From: Streptococcus gallolyticus subsp. gallolyticus DSM 16831
GTDB taxonomy: Bacteria; Bacillota; Bacilli; Lactobacillales; Streptococcaceae
Direction of reading: 5' to 3'
Length of the DNA stretch: 64,000 nucleotides
Assembly (NCBI RefSeq): GCF_002000985.1
Contig: NZ_CP018822.1
Coordinates: 142,001-206,000, forward strand
The notes under the pieces are model-generated. The model saw only the letters and a list, made by a program, of their open reading frames with translations. It made no database searches and was not told where the DNA came from. The translations under genes and the position numbers were made by a program. Below, one piece after another: positions 33,389-42,000 of this stretch (its first letter is position 1; every line of letters starts with the position of its first letter).

Positions 33389-33608
33389 TATGCCATATAA
33401 TGTAAGGAAATAAAATTGACACCTTGTCAATTAGTTGTAATAAAAAATAGCAAAAGACTATTTTTTGTAGTCTTTTGGACGCGTTTTCCATGATTTTTCC
33501 TAAGAGAAAAAGAAATATAATTGTCATATAAACAACAGTAAAAATTTTTTTAAAGGTCATATATAGTAGAAAAGTTATTTTAGCTGAAAAAATAAAAAAT
33601 ATTTTTAA

Positions 33609-33658
33609 TAAAAGTATATACTTTTAAGATACAAAGTGTTATAATGTAAGCGCAAACA
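33609..33658 (+). promoter_or_regulatory. Importer operon promoter: GntR-type operator, extended -10 and cre
   Basis: The perfect 18-base palindrome TAAAAGTATATACTTTTA (33609-33626), an extended -10 TGTTATAAT ending at 33645, and TGTAAGCGCAAACA (33645-33658), which fits every fixed cre position. GTATATAC agrees with the GTnTAnAC core of HutC-type GntR operators, so the regulator at 39728 is the likely binder, and CcpA should block the start site when better sugars are present. Confidence 0.75.
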
Positions 33659-33688
33659 AAAAGAAGCTAAAATTAGGAGGAAGAACCT

Positions 33689-34981
33689 ATGAAAAAAGGT
33701 TTGCTTACAATTGGGATGACTGCATTAGCAGCCGTGACATTAGTTGGTTGTTCAAGCGGAAGCAGTGATAGCGATGTTGAAACAATTACATTCATCAACC
33801 ATAAGACCGATTGGGAAACTAACGGTAAATGGGATGAGTACATTGCAAAATTTAACGAGAAATATCCTGATATTAAAGTTGAAGTACAAACCATTACTGA
33901 TTATGCAGGTCAAATGAAAACTCGTATGAACAGTAAAGAGTACGGCGACGTTTTAATGATTCCTGGTGATATTAGCCCGAAAGATTATGAGAACTTCTTT
34001 GAACCACTTGGTGATACAGAGGAATTATCAGAAAAATACTTAGGACTTAATGACCGTTCATATGAAGGTGTTCAATACGGTATTCCGAGCCAAATGAATG
34101 CGACTGGTTTGGTTGTTAATAAGAAAGTCTTTGAAGATGCAGGTATTACAGAATTCCCTAAGACAACAGAGGATTTCATTGCTGCACTTAAGAAAATAAA
34201 AGAAAATGATAGTAGCATTGTCCCACTTTACACAAACTACGCTGCTGGTTGGACATTGTCTAACTGGGACTTCACACGTACAGGTGTGTCAGGTGATGCT
34301 GATTTCACTAATGAAATGACTTCAGATACATCACCATTTGATGAAGGTGACACAATGTACACTATCTACAATACGCTTTACACAGTAGCTAAAGAAGGGT
34401 TGATTGAATCTGACCCTACAACAAGTGATTGGGAACAATCAAAAGTTGACTTAGCAAATGGTAAAGTAGCTGTTATGGTACTTGGAAGCTGGGCAGTTCC
34501 ACAAGTTCAAGAAGCCAATGAAGATAATGCGGACAACATTACGTTTGAAGCATTCCCAGTAACAGCATCTGATGGCAAACAATATATGCCAATCGGTGGT
34601 GACTACAACTACGGTATTAACGTTAACAGTAAACACAAAAAAGCAGCCCGCAAATTCATCGACTGGATGGTTAATGAATCTGACTACGCTGTTGACAATG
34701 GTGGTATTCCAACTGTGAAAGGTGCAGAATATCCAAAAGCACTTCAAGATAGTCAAGATGCGGGTGTTGAATTGATTGAAGAAAATCCAGCTCCAGAAGG
34801 TAAAGAATCACTCTTTAGCGACATTAACAATGAATCTGAATTAGGTATCGGTTCTACTGATACTGAAAAACAACGTATCATTGACGCTGCTGTTGGAAAT
34901 TCAAAAGAATCATTTGATGACATTATGAAAGACTTTAACACACGATGGGCTAACGCCATCAAGGCAGTTTCAGATAACTAA
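33689..34981 (+). CDS. Sugar ABC transporter substrate-binding lipoprotein
   Basis: A 430-residue family 1 extracellular solute-binding protein. The signal peptide ends in the lipobox LVGC with the lipidated cysteine at residue 21; a Ser/Asp-rich tether follows. The body has the two-lobe pattern of oligosaccharide-binding proteins (FNEKYPDIKVEVQTI, YGIPSQMNATGLVVNKKVF, GKVAVMVLGSWAVPQV). It captures sugars at the cell surface for the two permeases encoded downstream. From its position next to a mannanase and an alpha-galactosidase the ligand is probably galactosyl or plain manno-oligosaccharides. AGGAGG lies 7-8 bases before the ATG. A 7-bp hairpin at 35010-35034 follows the gene and may keep its mRNA more abundant than the permease part. 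Confidence 0.93.
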   Translation: MKKGLLTIGMTALAAVTLVGCSSGSSDSDVETITFINHKTDWETNGKWDEYIAKFNEKYPDIKVEVQTITDYAGQMKTRMNSKEYGDVLMIPGDISPKDYENFFEPLGDTEELSEKYLGLNDRSYEGVQYGIPSQMNATGLVVNKKVFEDAGITEFPKTTEDFIAALKKIKENDSSIVPLYTNYAAGWTLSNWDFTRTGVSGDADFTNEMTSDTSPFDEGDTMYTIYNTLYTVAKEGLIESDPTTSDWEQSKVDLANGKVAVMVLGSWAVPQVQEANEDNADNITFEAFPVTASDGKQYMPIGGDYNYGINVNSKHKKAARKFIDWMVNESDYAVDNGGIPTVKGAEYPKALQDSQDAGVELIEENPAPEGKESLFSDINNESELGIGSTDTEKQRIIDAAVGNSKESFDDIMKDFNTRWANAIKAVSDN

Positions 34982-35009
34982 AATTCAATTTAGTGAGATG
35001 GGAAAGTTT

Positions 35010-35034
35010 GGGAGTCGAAAAATGTCTGGCTCCC
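35010..35034 (+). other. Intra-operon hairpin after the binding-protein gene
   Basis: GGGAGTC / GGCTCCC stem with an 11-base loop and no strong T run. Such hairpins commonly protect the 3' end of binding-protein mRNA or cause partial termination. Confidence 0.5.
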
Positions 35035-35094
35035 TTACTTATGCTCATTTAGTGTTAAATATGCGAAAGCATCTTTGTCATGGTGGAGGTTATT

Positions 35095-35979
35095 ATGACA
35101 AAAAGTAAATTGAGTAAAGAATGGGAAAAACGGATTCTTGTTTTCTCTTTCACCATTATTCCAGTTCTTCTGTTGCTTGTCTTTTCATATTATCCATTGA
35201 TAAAAATGATTCAATACAGTTTGACAGATTGGAATGGATACAGTCAAGATCCAAATTTTGTTGGGCTTGATAATTATAAAACGGTTTTAACAAATCCAAA
35301 TTATTTTTCAGTTTTTAAAACAAGTCTGTACTACTTTATTGCAACATTTTTCCAATTAGGAATTGCACTGTTATTTGCTACGATTCTTTCATTCAAAGTG
35401 AAGTTTGCTAATTTCTGGAAAGGGATTTTATTCTTCCCATATCTTCTAAATGGTGTTGCGATTGGGTTTATCTTCCTTTATTTCTATAAAGGTGGCGGAA
35501 CACTTGATACAGTTTTGAAAGCTGTTGGTCTTGGCGACCAAATCAGACTTTGGTTGGGAGATCGTTCAATCAATAATATCTCGCTTGCGTTTACATCTGT
35601 TTGGCGTTACACAGGGTTTAATTTCTTGGTGTTCTTAGGAGCGATTCAGTCTATTAACCCTGAAGTCTATGAGGCAGCTGAGATTGACGGTGCTAATCGC
35701 TGGGATCAATTTAGATACATTATCATTCCAAGTATTCGAAACATTGTCTTTCTTAATATTATCTTGGGTGTGAGTGGTTCACTAAGCGTCTTTGATATTC
35801 CATATATCATGACAGGTGGTTCAAATGAAACATCAACTTTCGTTATTCAAACCATTGATACAGCCTTCAAGTACAATAAAGTCGGTTTGGCATCGGCTAT
35901 GGCAATCATTCTCTTGTTTATCGTTATTGTTGTTTCTTTGATTCAAAAGGTTGTTACTAGTGAAAGGAAGAATGTCTGA
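35095..35979 (+). CDS. Sugar ABC transporter permease (MalF/UgpA type)
   Basis: A 294-residue membrane protein with six hydrophobic segments, first at about residues 15-37. The cytoplasmic EAA loop that docks the ATPase reads EAAEIDGANRWDQFRYIIIP (about residues 199-218). The chosen ATG has GGAGG 6-7 bases upstream; the frame starts five codons earlier without a better site. Its stop overlaps the start of the next permease (TGATGA), so the two are translationally coupled. No ATPase gene belongs to this operon; msmK at 46983 is the candidate partner. Confidence 0.93.
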   Translation: MTKSKLSKEWEKRILVFSFTIIPVLLLLVFSYYPLIKMIQYSLTDWNGYSQDPNFVGLDNYKTVLTNPNYFSVFKTSLYYFIATFFQLGIALLFATILSFKVKFANFWKGILFFPYLLNGVAIGFIFLYFYKGGGTLDTVLKAVGLGDQIRLWLGDRSINNISLAFTSVWRYTGFNFLVFLGAIQSINPEVYEAAEIDGANRWDQFRYIIIPSIRNIVFLNIILGVSGSLSVFDIPYIMTGGSNETSTFVIQTIDTAFKYNKVGLASAMAIILLFIVIVVSLIQKVVTSERKNV

Positions 35980-36806
35980 TGAAAACGAAAAAAATAACAT
36001 TTGGAAAAATTCTTCAATACCTTATCTTGCTAATTGGAGCAACCGTTGCGATTTTGCCGATTTTGGTTGTCTTTATCGGCTCATTCAAATCAAATACTGA
36101 ATTTTTGAGTACGGGTGTTTTGGAATTACCAAAATCACTAGATTTCTCAAATTATAAGACGGCTTTTGTGAATGGGCAAATGTTGCTCGGTTTTAAAAAT
36201 ACGTTGATTATCTTTGTGGTTAGTATGGTTGGGAAATTGACTCTTGCCTCAATGTTTGCTTATGCGGTTAGTCGATTTGATTTTAAACTGAAAAAGCTTA
36301 TCTTGACGCTCTTTATGTTGGCAATGTTGATTCCGAGCATCACTAGCCAAGTTGCAACTTTCCAAATCATCAATTCACTTGGATTGTTTAACAAAATTTG
36401 GTCAGTTATTTTGCTCAATTTGGGAACTGATGTTATTTCCGTCTATGTCTTTTTACAATATCTGGATGAAATTCCAATTTCTCTTGATGAATCAGCTTAT
36501 CTTGACGGTGCTAGTCATTTTGGTATTTTCTGGCGCATTATTCTCCCAAATTTGAAAGCTCCGATTGTTACCATGTTAATTATCAGTGGTGTCGGTGTTT
36601 ACAATGACTTTTACAATCCTTTCCTTTATATGCCAGACCGTAATTTGAAAGTTATTTCAACAGCGCTCTTTGCCTTTAAGGGACCTTACGGAACTAATTG
36701 GCCTGTGATTTTGGCAGGGGTTGTCATCGTTATTTTGCCAATTTTAATTGTCTTTTTATCACTTCAAAAGTACATCTACAATGGTGTTGCTGGTTCAGTA
36801 AAATAG
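35979..36806 (+). CDS. Sugar ABC transporter permease (MalG/UgpE type)
   Basis: A 275-residue membrane protein with six hydrophobic segments, starting MKTKKITFGKILQYLILL. The EAA loop appears as DESAYLDGASHFGIFWRIIL (about residues 169-188). It pairs with the preceding permease to form the channel of the importer. It overlaps the preceding gene by one base and is followed 33 bases later by the DUF624 gene with AAAGGA upstream. Confidence 0.93.
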   Translation: MKTKKITFGKILQYLILLIGATVAILPILVVFIGSFKSNTEFLSTGVLELPKSLDFSNYKTAFVNGQMLLGFKNTLIIFVVSMVGKLTLASMFAYAVSRFDFKLKKLILTLFMLAMLIPSITSQVATFQIINSLGLFNKIWSVILLNLGTDVISVYVFLQYLDEIPISLDESAYLDGASHFGIFWRIILPNLKAPIVTMLIISGVGVYNDFYNPFLYMPDRNLKVISTALFAFKGPYGTNWPVILAGVVIVILPILIVFLSLQKYIYNGVAGSVK

Positions 36807-36839
36807 AAAGATTTAGAAATTGTCTAGAAAGGAACAGCT

Positions 36840-37424
36840 ATGACCGAAAAATCATCGCGTTTGATAGACGCTATTAATTTAGTTTATACCGTCATGAAGG
36901 GCTCAGTGCTCTTCTGGCTGGCTTTGCTAAGTAGAGGTTTTGTTTATGGCTGGGTCTTTGCCATAAAGATAGTGTCTCTTTATTTCACTTCTGAAAATCC
37001 TCAGACGTTGCGATTTAGAGATTTGTTAAAGCAAAAAGAAAGTATTCCTTATGCTAAAGTGATTTCGGCTATGATGACTTTCTTCTTTAGCTTGGGATTG
37101 ACTGGTTGGCTACTTAGTCTGGTCAATATCAGCCAGCTATCGTTTGCCATGTTTTATATTGGTGGGCTTGCTTGGCTAGTCTGGTTAGTTATCGTGATTT
37201 ATTACGTTAAAACACAGTCGTCAAGCGGAGAAAATCAGTTTTATCAAAGCCTTCTTGAAATGAAACAGGACTTTCAAAAGGTTATTTTAGCCTTTCTTCT
37301 TGCTTTTATCTTTGTGTGGTTAACATTAACCAAAACAATGTTGGGCTGGTTATTGTTTCCAGGAATTTATTTTTATCTTGTTGGACGTATTCAAAAAGTA
37401 CAATTTAAAGGAGTCAAGTCATGA
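36840..37424 (+). CDS. DUF624 (YesL-like) membrane protein
   Basis: A 194-residue protein with about five hydrophobic segments (around residues 16-45, 75-95, 100-125, 150-165 and 166-185). It resembles the DUF624/YesL family often found beside ABC importers for plant polysaccharide oligomers (YesL in the Bacillus rhamnogalacturonan cluster). Its function is unknown; an accessory role in import is a guess from context. Its last four bases overlap the start of the alpha-galactosidase gene (ATGA), so translation is coupled. Confidence 0.8.
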   Translation: MTEKSSRLIDAINLVYTVMKGSVLFWLALLSRGFVYGWVFAIKIVSLYFTSENPQTLRFRDLLKQKESIPYAKVISAMMTFFFSLGLTGWLLSLVNISQLSFAMFYIGGLAWLVWLVIVIYYVKTQSSSGENQFYQSLLEMKQDFQKVILAFLLAFIFVWLTLTKTMLGWLLFPGIYFYLVGRIQKVQFKGVKS

Positions 37425-39652
37425 TTCTCATTAATGAGGAAGAACTTTCTTTTCATTTGACCAATGGAAAAGTATCGTATGTGTTTAGAGTAATGGAGAG
37501 AACAGGGATTTTAGAGCAATTATATTGCGGACCTGCCATTTCTGATTACGAATCGTTTACCTTTTTGATTGAGCGTGAAATTCGCCCAGGAAATAATCTT
37601 TATATGGGGTCGAGCTTAATGTCGCTTGAGCATATTAAGCAAGAGTATCCCGTATTTGGGACGACGGATTTTCGTTATCCTGCTTTAGAAATTCAATATC
37701 CGACGGGAGATTTGATTTCACATTTTCGCTATGTGGGCTATCGTATTGAAAAAGGAAAAACGGTAACGGGTGCTCTTCCAGGGACTTTTGGAAATGAAGA
37801 GGATGTTGAAACGTTGATTGTTTGTTTGAAAGATGACTATGCTGATTTAGAGCTTGAATTGCATTATGCGATTTATGCGAATTATCCTATCATTACGCGT
37901 CAGCAAAAAATCATTAACAAGGACACACAAACGGTCTCGATTAAACGTTTTGCTAGTTTTAGTTTAGACCTTCCAAATGAGAATTATGACTGGGTTCATT
38001 TAGATGGTGCTTGGGCACGTGAAAATCATTTGTCGCGTAGTTCCATTCAAAAAGGTATCCAAAATATTTCAAGCACGAGAGGGCACAGCAGTCATGTTCA
38101 CAACCCTTTCCTTGCCATTTGTTCACCAGAAGCAACCGAAAATAATGGACAAGTATATGGCTTTAGTTTGATTTATAGTGGAAGCTTTTTAGCCCAAATT
38201 GAATCCGACAACTACAATACCCTACGCATACAAATGGGTATCAATCCCTTCCAGTTTGATTGGCAACTTCATCCAGGACAGCTGTTCGAATCTCCTGAAG
38301 CTGTCTTGGTTGTGAGCCAGTCGGGCTTTAATGGGATGAGTCAGGTTTTTCATGATTTTTATAAAGAACATTTAATACGAAGTTCATGGAAAAATAAAAA
38401 ACGCCCTGTTTTACTAAATAGTTGGGAGGCGATGTATTTCGATTTTAATCAAGAAAAGATTTTAGAAGTGGCTGAGGAAGCCAGTAAATTAGGAATTGAA
38501 CTTTTTGTCTTGGATGACGGTTGGTTTGGCAAGCGAAATAGTGACACGGGTTCACTTGGTAATTGGACGGAAAACAAGGAAAAATTACCAGACGGACTTG
38601 CTCATTTAGCTAAGGCTATCAAAGAAAAAGGAATGTTGTTTGGACTTTGGTTTGAGCCAGAAATGGTCTCTGATGATACTGATTTGTTTAAAGAACATCC
38701 AGATTGGGTCATTGGCAATCCAGAAAAAAATATTTCGCATGGTCGTAACCAATTTGTGCTTGATTTTGGCAATCCAGAAGTGGTTGAAGCAATTTACAAT
38801 CAAATGGCACACTTGTTATCAACGGTGCCGATTGATTACATTAAGTTAGACATGAACCGCTACATTTCAGAAAGTTTTTCAAGTCATTTGCCAAGTAAAC
38901 AGCAAGGTGAGGTTAACCACCGTTACATCTTGGGTGTTTACAGCTTGTACGAAAAACTAAATCAGGCATTTCCTGATGTTCTTATTGAATCTTGTGCGGG
39001 TGGCGGGGCACGTTTTGACCCTGGGATGCTTTATTATTCGCCACAAATCTGGACAAGTGATGATACGGACGCGGTGGAACGTTTGACTATTCAATGGGGG
39101 ACTTCTATGGTCTATCCGTTATCAACCATGAGTGCCCATGTTTCAGCGGTGCCTAATCATCAAGTCGCACGTGTGACATCACTTGATATGCGAAAAGACG
39201 TTGCCATGTTTGGTGTCTTTGGCTACGAATTAAATCCATTAGCTTTGACAGGAGAGGAAAAAGAAGCTGTAAAAGCGCAGATTAAAGAATACCATGCCTA
39301 TCAAGAATTGATTCAAAATGGTATTTTCTATCGCTTGGATTTGACGGACAAAAACCATGTCGGCTGGCTGGTTGTCAATAAAGAAAGAACAGAAGCTTTG
39401 GTTGGCTATTATACGATTTTGGCGCAACCAAATCCAATTTACGAACGCTTAAAATTAGTTGGTCTCAACCCTGATAAAGCCTATCATATTCTCGGAAAAG
39501 ATAAAGACGAGGTAAGGTATGGACGTGACCTAACTTCTATCGGTATTGTTTTAGGAAAAAATTATATCGGTAGAGAAAATGAGTATTGGTCACGCGAAAT
39601 GCCGGGTGATTTTAACGGAAAAATTTATTATTTGCAACAAATTGATAAATAA
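37421..39652 (+). CDS. aga: GH36 alpha-galactosidase
   Basis: A 743-residue cytoplasmic enzyme releasing alpha-1,6-galactose from galacto-oligosaccharides. The N-terminal beta-sandwich domain runs to about residue 320. The TIM barrel has FVLDDGWFGKRN (about residues 365-376), WFEPEMVS (about 410-417), the nucleophile aspartate in YIKLDMNRYI (about 476) and the acid/base aspartate in WTSDDTDAVERL (about 546-549). ESCAGGGARFDPGM lies between them. No signal peptide is present, so it acts on imported sugars; here it would strip galactose side chains from manno-oligosaccharides. A second GH36 enzyme begins at 63021. Confidence 0.94.
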   Translation: MILINEEELSFHLTNGKVSYVFRVMERTGILEQLYCGPAISDYESFTFLIEREIRPGNNLYMGSSLMSLEHIKQEYPVFGTTDFRYPALEIQYPTGDLISHFRYVGYRIEKGKTVTGALPGTFGNEEDVETLIVCLKDDYADLELELHYAIYANYPIITRQQKIINKDTQTVSIKRFASFSLDLPNENYDWVHLDGAWARENHLSRSSIQKGIQNISSTRGHSSHVHNPFLAICSPEATENNGQVYGFSLIYSGSFLAQIESDNYNTLRIQMGINPFQFDWQLHPGQLFESPEAVLVVSQSGFNGMSQVFHDFYKEHLIRSSWKNKKRPVLLNSWEAMYFDFNQEKILEVAEEASKLGIELFVLDDGWFGKRNSDTGSLGNWTENKEKLPDGLAHLAKAIKEKGMLFGLWFEPEMVSDDTDLFKEHPDWVIGNPEKNISHGRNQFVLDFGNPEVVEAIYNQMAHLLSTVPIDYIKLDMNRYISESFSSHLPSKQQGEVNHRYILGVYSLYEKLNQAFPDVLIESCAGGGARFDPGMLYYSPQIWTSDDTDAVERLTIQWGTSMVYPLSTMSAHVSAVPNHQVARVTSLDMRKDVAMFGVFGYELNPLALTGEEKEAVKAQIKEYHAYQELIQNGIFYRLDLTDKNHVGWLVVNKERTEALVGYYTILAQPNPIYERLKLVGLNPDKAYHILGKDKDEVRYGRDLTSIGIVLGKNYIGRENEYWSREMPGDFNGKIYYLQQIDK

Positions 39653-39727
39653 CATTTGGAACTTCTTGCGTTCTAGTTTACAATAAAGGTAAGGAAAAGA
39701 GTAATCAAAATGAGCAGAGGAGAAAAA

Positions 39728-40441
39728 ATGGAAAAATATAATCTTATTGCAAATGATGTTCGCAAGAAAATCTTAGAAGGTGTTTATCAGCCAAATGAGC
39801 AACTACCTTTTGAAAAAGACCTTTGTCAATTTTACGATGTTAGTAAAATGACGGTTAAAAAGGCTTTGGACATGCTAGTTGCAGAGGGATTAATTTATAA
39901 GCGTCGTGGTGCTGGAACTTTTGTGATGGACCTATCTGTTGAAAAAATGGAAAAAATGTTGATGGACATTCAAATGATGGGGACAACCGCATTCTATCCA
40001 GACAAAAACATTACAAGTAAGGTGATTGACTTTTCTGTAGTAAAAGCAACGCCTGAAATTGCTGACAAATTAAAAATTAAAGAAACAAGTTTTGTGTACA
40101 AAATTCATCGTGTGCGTATTGTTGATGATAAACCAACGGTTATTGAAGAAACATATATGCCGATTGATTTAATTAACGGTCTGAAATTAGAGCATGTTGA
40201 AAGCTCAATTTATGATTATATCGAAAGTGGTTTAGGGCTAAAAATCCAATCTGGTCACCGTACGATTACAGTACGTCGTGCAACGGATATGGAAGCTGAA
40301 TACCTAGACTTGGAAAAAGGTGATCCAGTTGCGATTGCCGTTCAAACAGGTTACCTAAGCACAGGTGCCGCTTTTGAGTATTCAATCAGTACCCACCGTT
40401 ATGATGAATTTTCAGTGGAGATTGTTTTAACACATAATTAA
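39728..40441 (+). CDS. GntR family transcriptional regulator (HutC/UTRA type)
   Basis: A 237-residue regulator: winged helix-turn-helix at about residues 20-65 (LPFEKDLCQFYDVSKMTVKK) and UTRA ligand domain (FVYKIHRVRIVDDKPTVIEETYMP). The ATG used has GAGGAG 6 bases upstream. It sits within the mannan locus, 75 bases after the alpha-galactosidase gene with no terminator visible. The GTATATAC-centred operators in front of the mannanase and the importer operon fit the consensus of its subfamily, so it is the presumed local controller. Effector unknown, possibly a manno-oligosaccharide or a sugar phosphate. Confidence 0.9.
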   Translation: MEKYNLIANDVRKKILEGVYQPNEQLPFEKDLCQFYDVSKMTVKKALDMLVAEGLIYKRRGAGTFVMDLSVEKMEKMLMDIQMMGTTAFYPDKNITSKVIDFSVVKATPEIADKLKIKETSFVYKIHRVRIVDDKPTVIEETYMPIDLINGLKLEHVESSIYDYIESGLGLKIQSGHRTITVRRATDMEAEYLDLEKGDPVAIAVQTGYLSTGAAFEYSISTHRYDEFSVEIVLTHN

Positions 40442-40474
40442 TGGCAATCTCCGTCACTTAGAATGGAGAAAAAA

Positions 40475-41338
40475 ATGAATTTAGTTGTGTTTGATATTGG
40501 TGGAACATCTGTAAAATATGGTCTTTACCAAGATGGTAGTATCGAAAAGAAAAGCTCTTTTGCTACGCCAAAAACTTGGGATGAAATGAAAGAAAATCTG
40601 TATCAAGTCTTTAAAGAATTATCAGATGCTGATACAAAAGGTGTTGCCATATCAAGCCCGGGTGCCGTGGATACAGAAGAAGGTGTTATCAAAGGGCTTA
40701 GTGCGATTCCATACATTCATCGCTTCAAAATTGTTGATGAATTAGAAGCTTTGTTTGGGCTTCCTGTTGCTATTGAAAATGATGCCAACTGTGCAGGTCT
40801 AGCTGAAAGCAAATTTGGTATTGGTCAAGACAGCAAAAATGCCCTTTACTTTATCATTGGTTCTGGTATTGGCGGTGCAGTTTGTCAAAATGGTCAATTG
40901 TACAAAGGTAGCAGCCTTTTCGGTGGTGAATTTGGCTATATGATTATCGAAAATGGTAAGACATTAAGCACGCTTGCTAGTCCAGTTCAAGTAGCTGACC
41001 GTTATGCTAAAGCTCATGGCTTAACTGATTTTTCTGGGAAAGATTTGTTTGATTTAGCAGATAATGGAAATGAAGAAGCTAAGGCTGCTTTGGCAGGTTT
41101 GTATGATGCTTTGGCTACTGGTATTTTCAATTGCCTTGTCAGCTTCAATCCAGATTTGGTCGGTATCGGTGGCGGTATCTCAGTTCGACCAGATTTGGTA
41201 TCTGAACTTGATAAACGTATTCAAAAATTAATTCATGACACTGAAGCCAATGAATTAACTTACGAACTTAAAATTTGTCAATTTAAAAATGACGCCAATT
41301 TATTAGGAGCCGTTTCAAATTTCTTAAACACTAAGTGA
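40475..41338 (+). CDS. ROK family sugar kinase
   Basis: A 287-residue ROK-family kinase (MNLVVFDIGGTSVKYGLY) with the phosphate-binding DIGGTSVK motif (residues 6-13), ENDANCAGLAE (about residues 99-109), and the GSGIGGAV region near 131. The CxCGxxGC zinc motif of classical ROK glucokinases is missing, and FGGEFGYMII stands in its place. This is seen in beta-glucoside kinases and some mannose- or fructose-type ROK kinases. It would phosphorylate a sugar released inside the cell. GGAG lies 6-7 bases before this ATG; another ATG four codons upstream overlaps it. It is 33 bases after the GntR gene and 8 bases before the GDSL esterase gene. Confidence 0.88.
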   Translation: MNLVVFDIGGTSVKYGLYQDGSIEKKSSFATPKTWDEMKENLYQVFKELSDADTKGVAISSPGAVDTEEGVIKGLSAIPYIHRFKIVDELEALFGLPVAIENDANCAGLAESKFGIGQDSKNALYFIIGSGIGGAVCQNGQLYKGSSLFGGEFGYMIIENGKTLSTLASPVQVADRYAKAHGLTDFSGKDLFDLADNGNEEAKAALAGLYDALATGIFNCLVSFNPDLVGIGGGISVRPDLVSELDKRIQKLIHDTEANELTYELKICQFKNDANLLGAVSNFLNTK

Positions 41339-41346
41339 GGCAACCT

Positions 41347-41985
41347 ATGGAAATTAGGAAACATGACCGTATCGTTTTTTTCGGAGATAGCATTACGGAG
41401 TGGGGACGTGATAAAAGTAATCCAGACAGTCTAGGACATGGCTATGTGAGTATTGTAGCGGCAGATTTACTGGATCGTTCTCCAGAGTTAGGATTGCATT
41501 TTTACAATCGAGGTGTTGGTGGTGATAAGGTTCAAGATTTGTTAAATCGTGTGGATGATTGCTTATCTTGCCAACCCAATGCTGTCATTTTAATGGTTGG
41601 TATCAATGATGTTTGGCACTTGGTTGGTAAAGATGGCTTTGCTAGTCAAGAAGAACAAGAACGTTTTGAAAATGTCTATCGTCAGCTTCTGCAAGCATTG
41701 AAACAAGCAGGAATTGAGCGCATTTTGTTAATGGAACCATTTGTGTTGGATTATCCAGAAGATCGTATGGAATGGCGTCGAGATTTGGACCCTAAGATTC
41801 AAATTGTCCGTCATCTTGCGCGTGAGTTTAAATTGGAATTGGTTCCTTTGGATGGCTTGATGAATGAGCAGGCATTGCTTTATGGTAGACGTGAATTGAC
41901 AGGTGATGACGGTGTTCACCCAACATTGGCTGGCGCTAATATCATTGCTCAAGAAATCCTAAGACGCCTAACGTTTATTTATTGA
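41347..41985 (+). CDS. SGNH/GDSL-type esterase
   Basis: A 212-residue SGNH hydrolase without signal peptide. Block I is FFGDSITEWG (about residues 11-20, catalytic serine 14), block II has the glycine in RGVGGDK (about 56-62), block III is VGINDV (about 83-88), and block V is DDGVHPTLAG with the catalytic Asp and His near residue 190. Its relatives include rhamnogalacturonan and carbohydrate acetylesterases. Together with the next gene it implies removal of acetyl groups from imported oligosaccharides in the cytoplasm. Confidence 0.85.
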   Translation: MEIRKHDRIVFFGDSITEWGRDKSNPDSLGHGYVSIVAADLLDRSPELGLHFYNRGVGGDKVQDLLNRVDDCLSCQPNAVILMVGINDVWHLVGKDGFASQEEQERFENVYRQLLQALKQAGIERILLMEPFVLDYPEDRMEWRRDLDPKIQIVRHLAREFKLELVPLDGLMNEQALLYGRRELTGDDGVHPTLAGANIIAQEILRRLTFIY

Positions 41986-42000
41986 AAGTAGAGGTAGGCA

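Noticed and set aside
33194..33560. Short minus-strand frames between mannanase and importer
   Set aside because: Very AT-rich, overlap each other and the promoter elements, without ribosome-binding sites.
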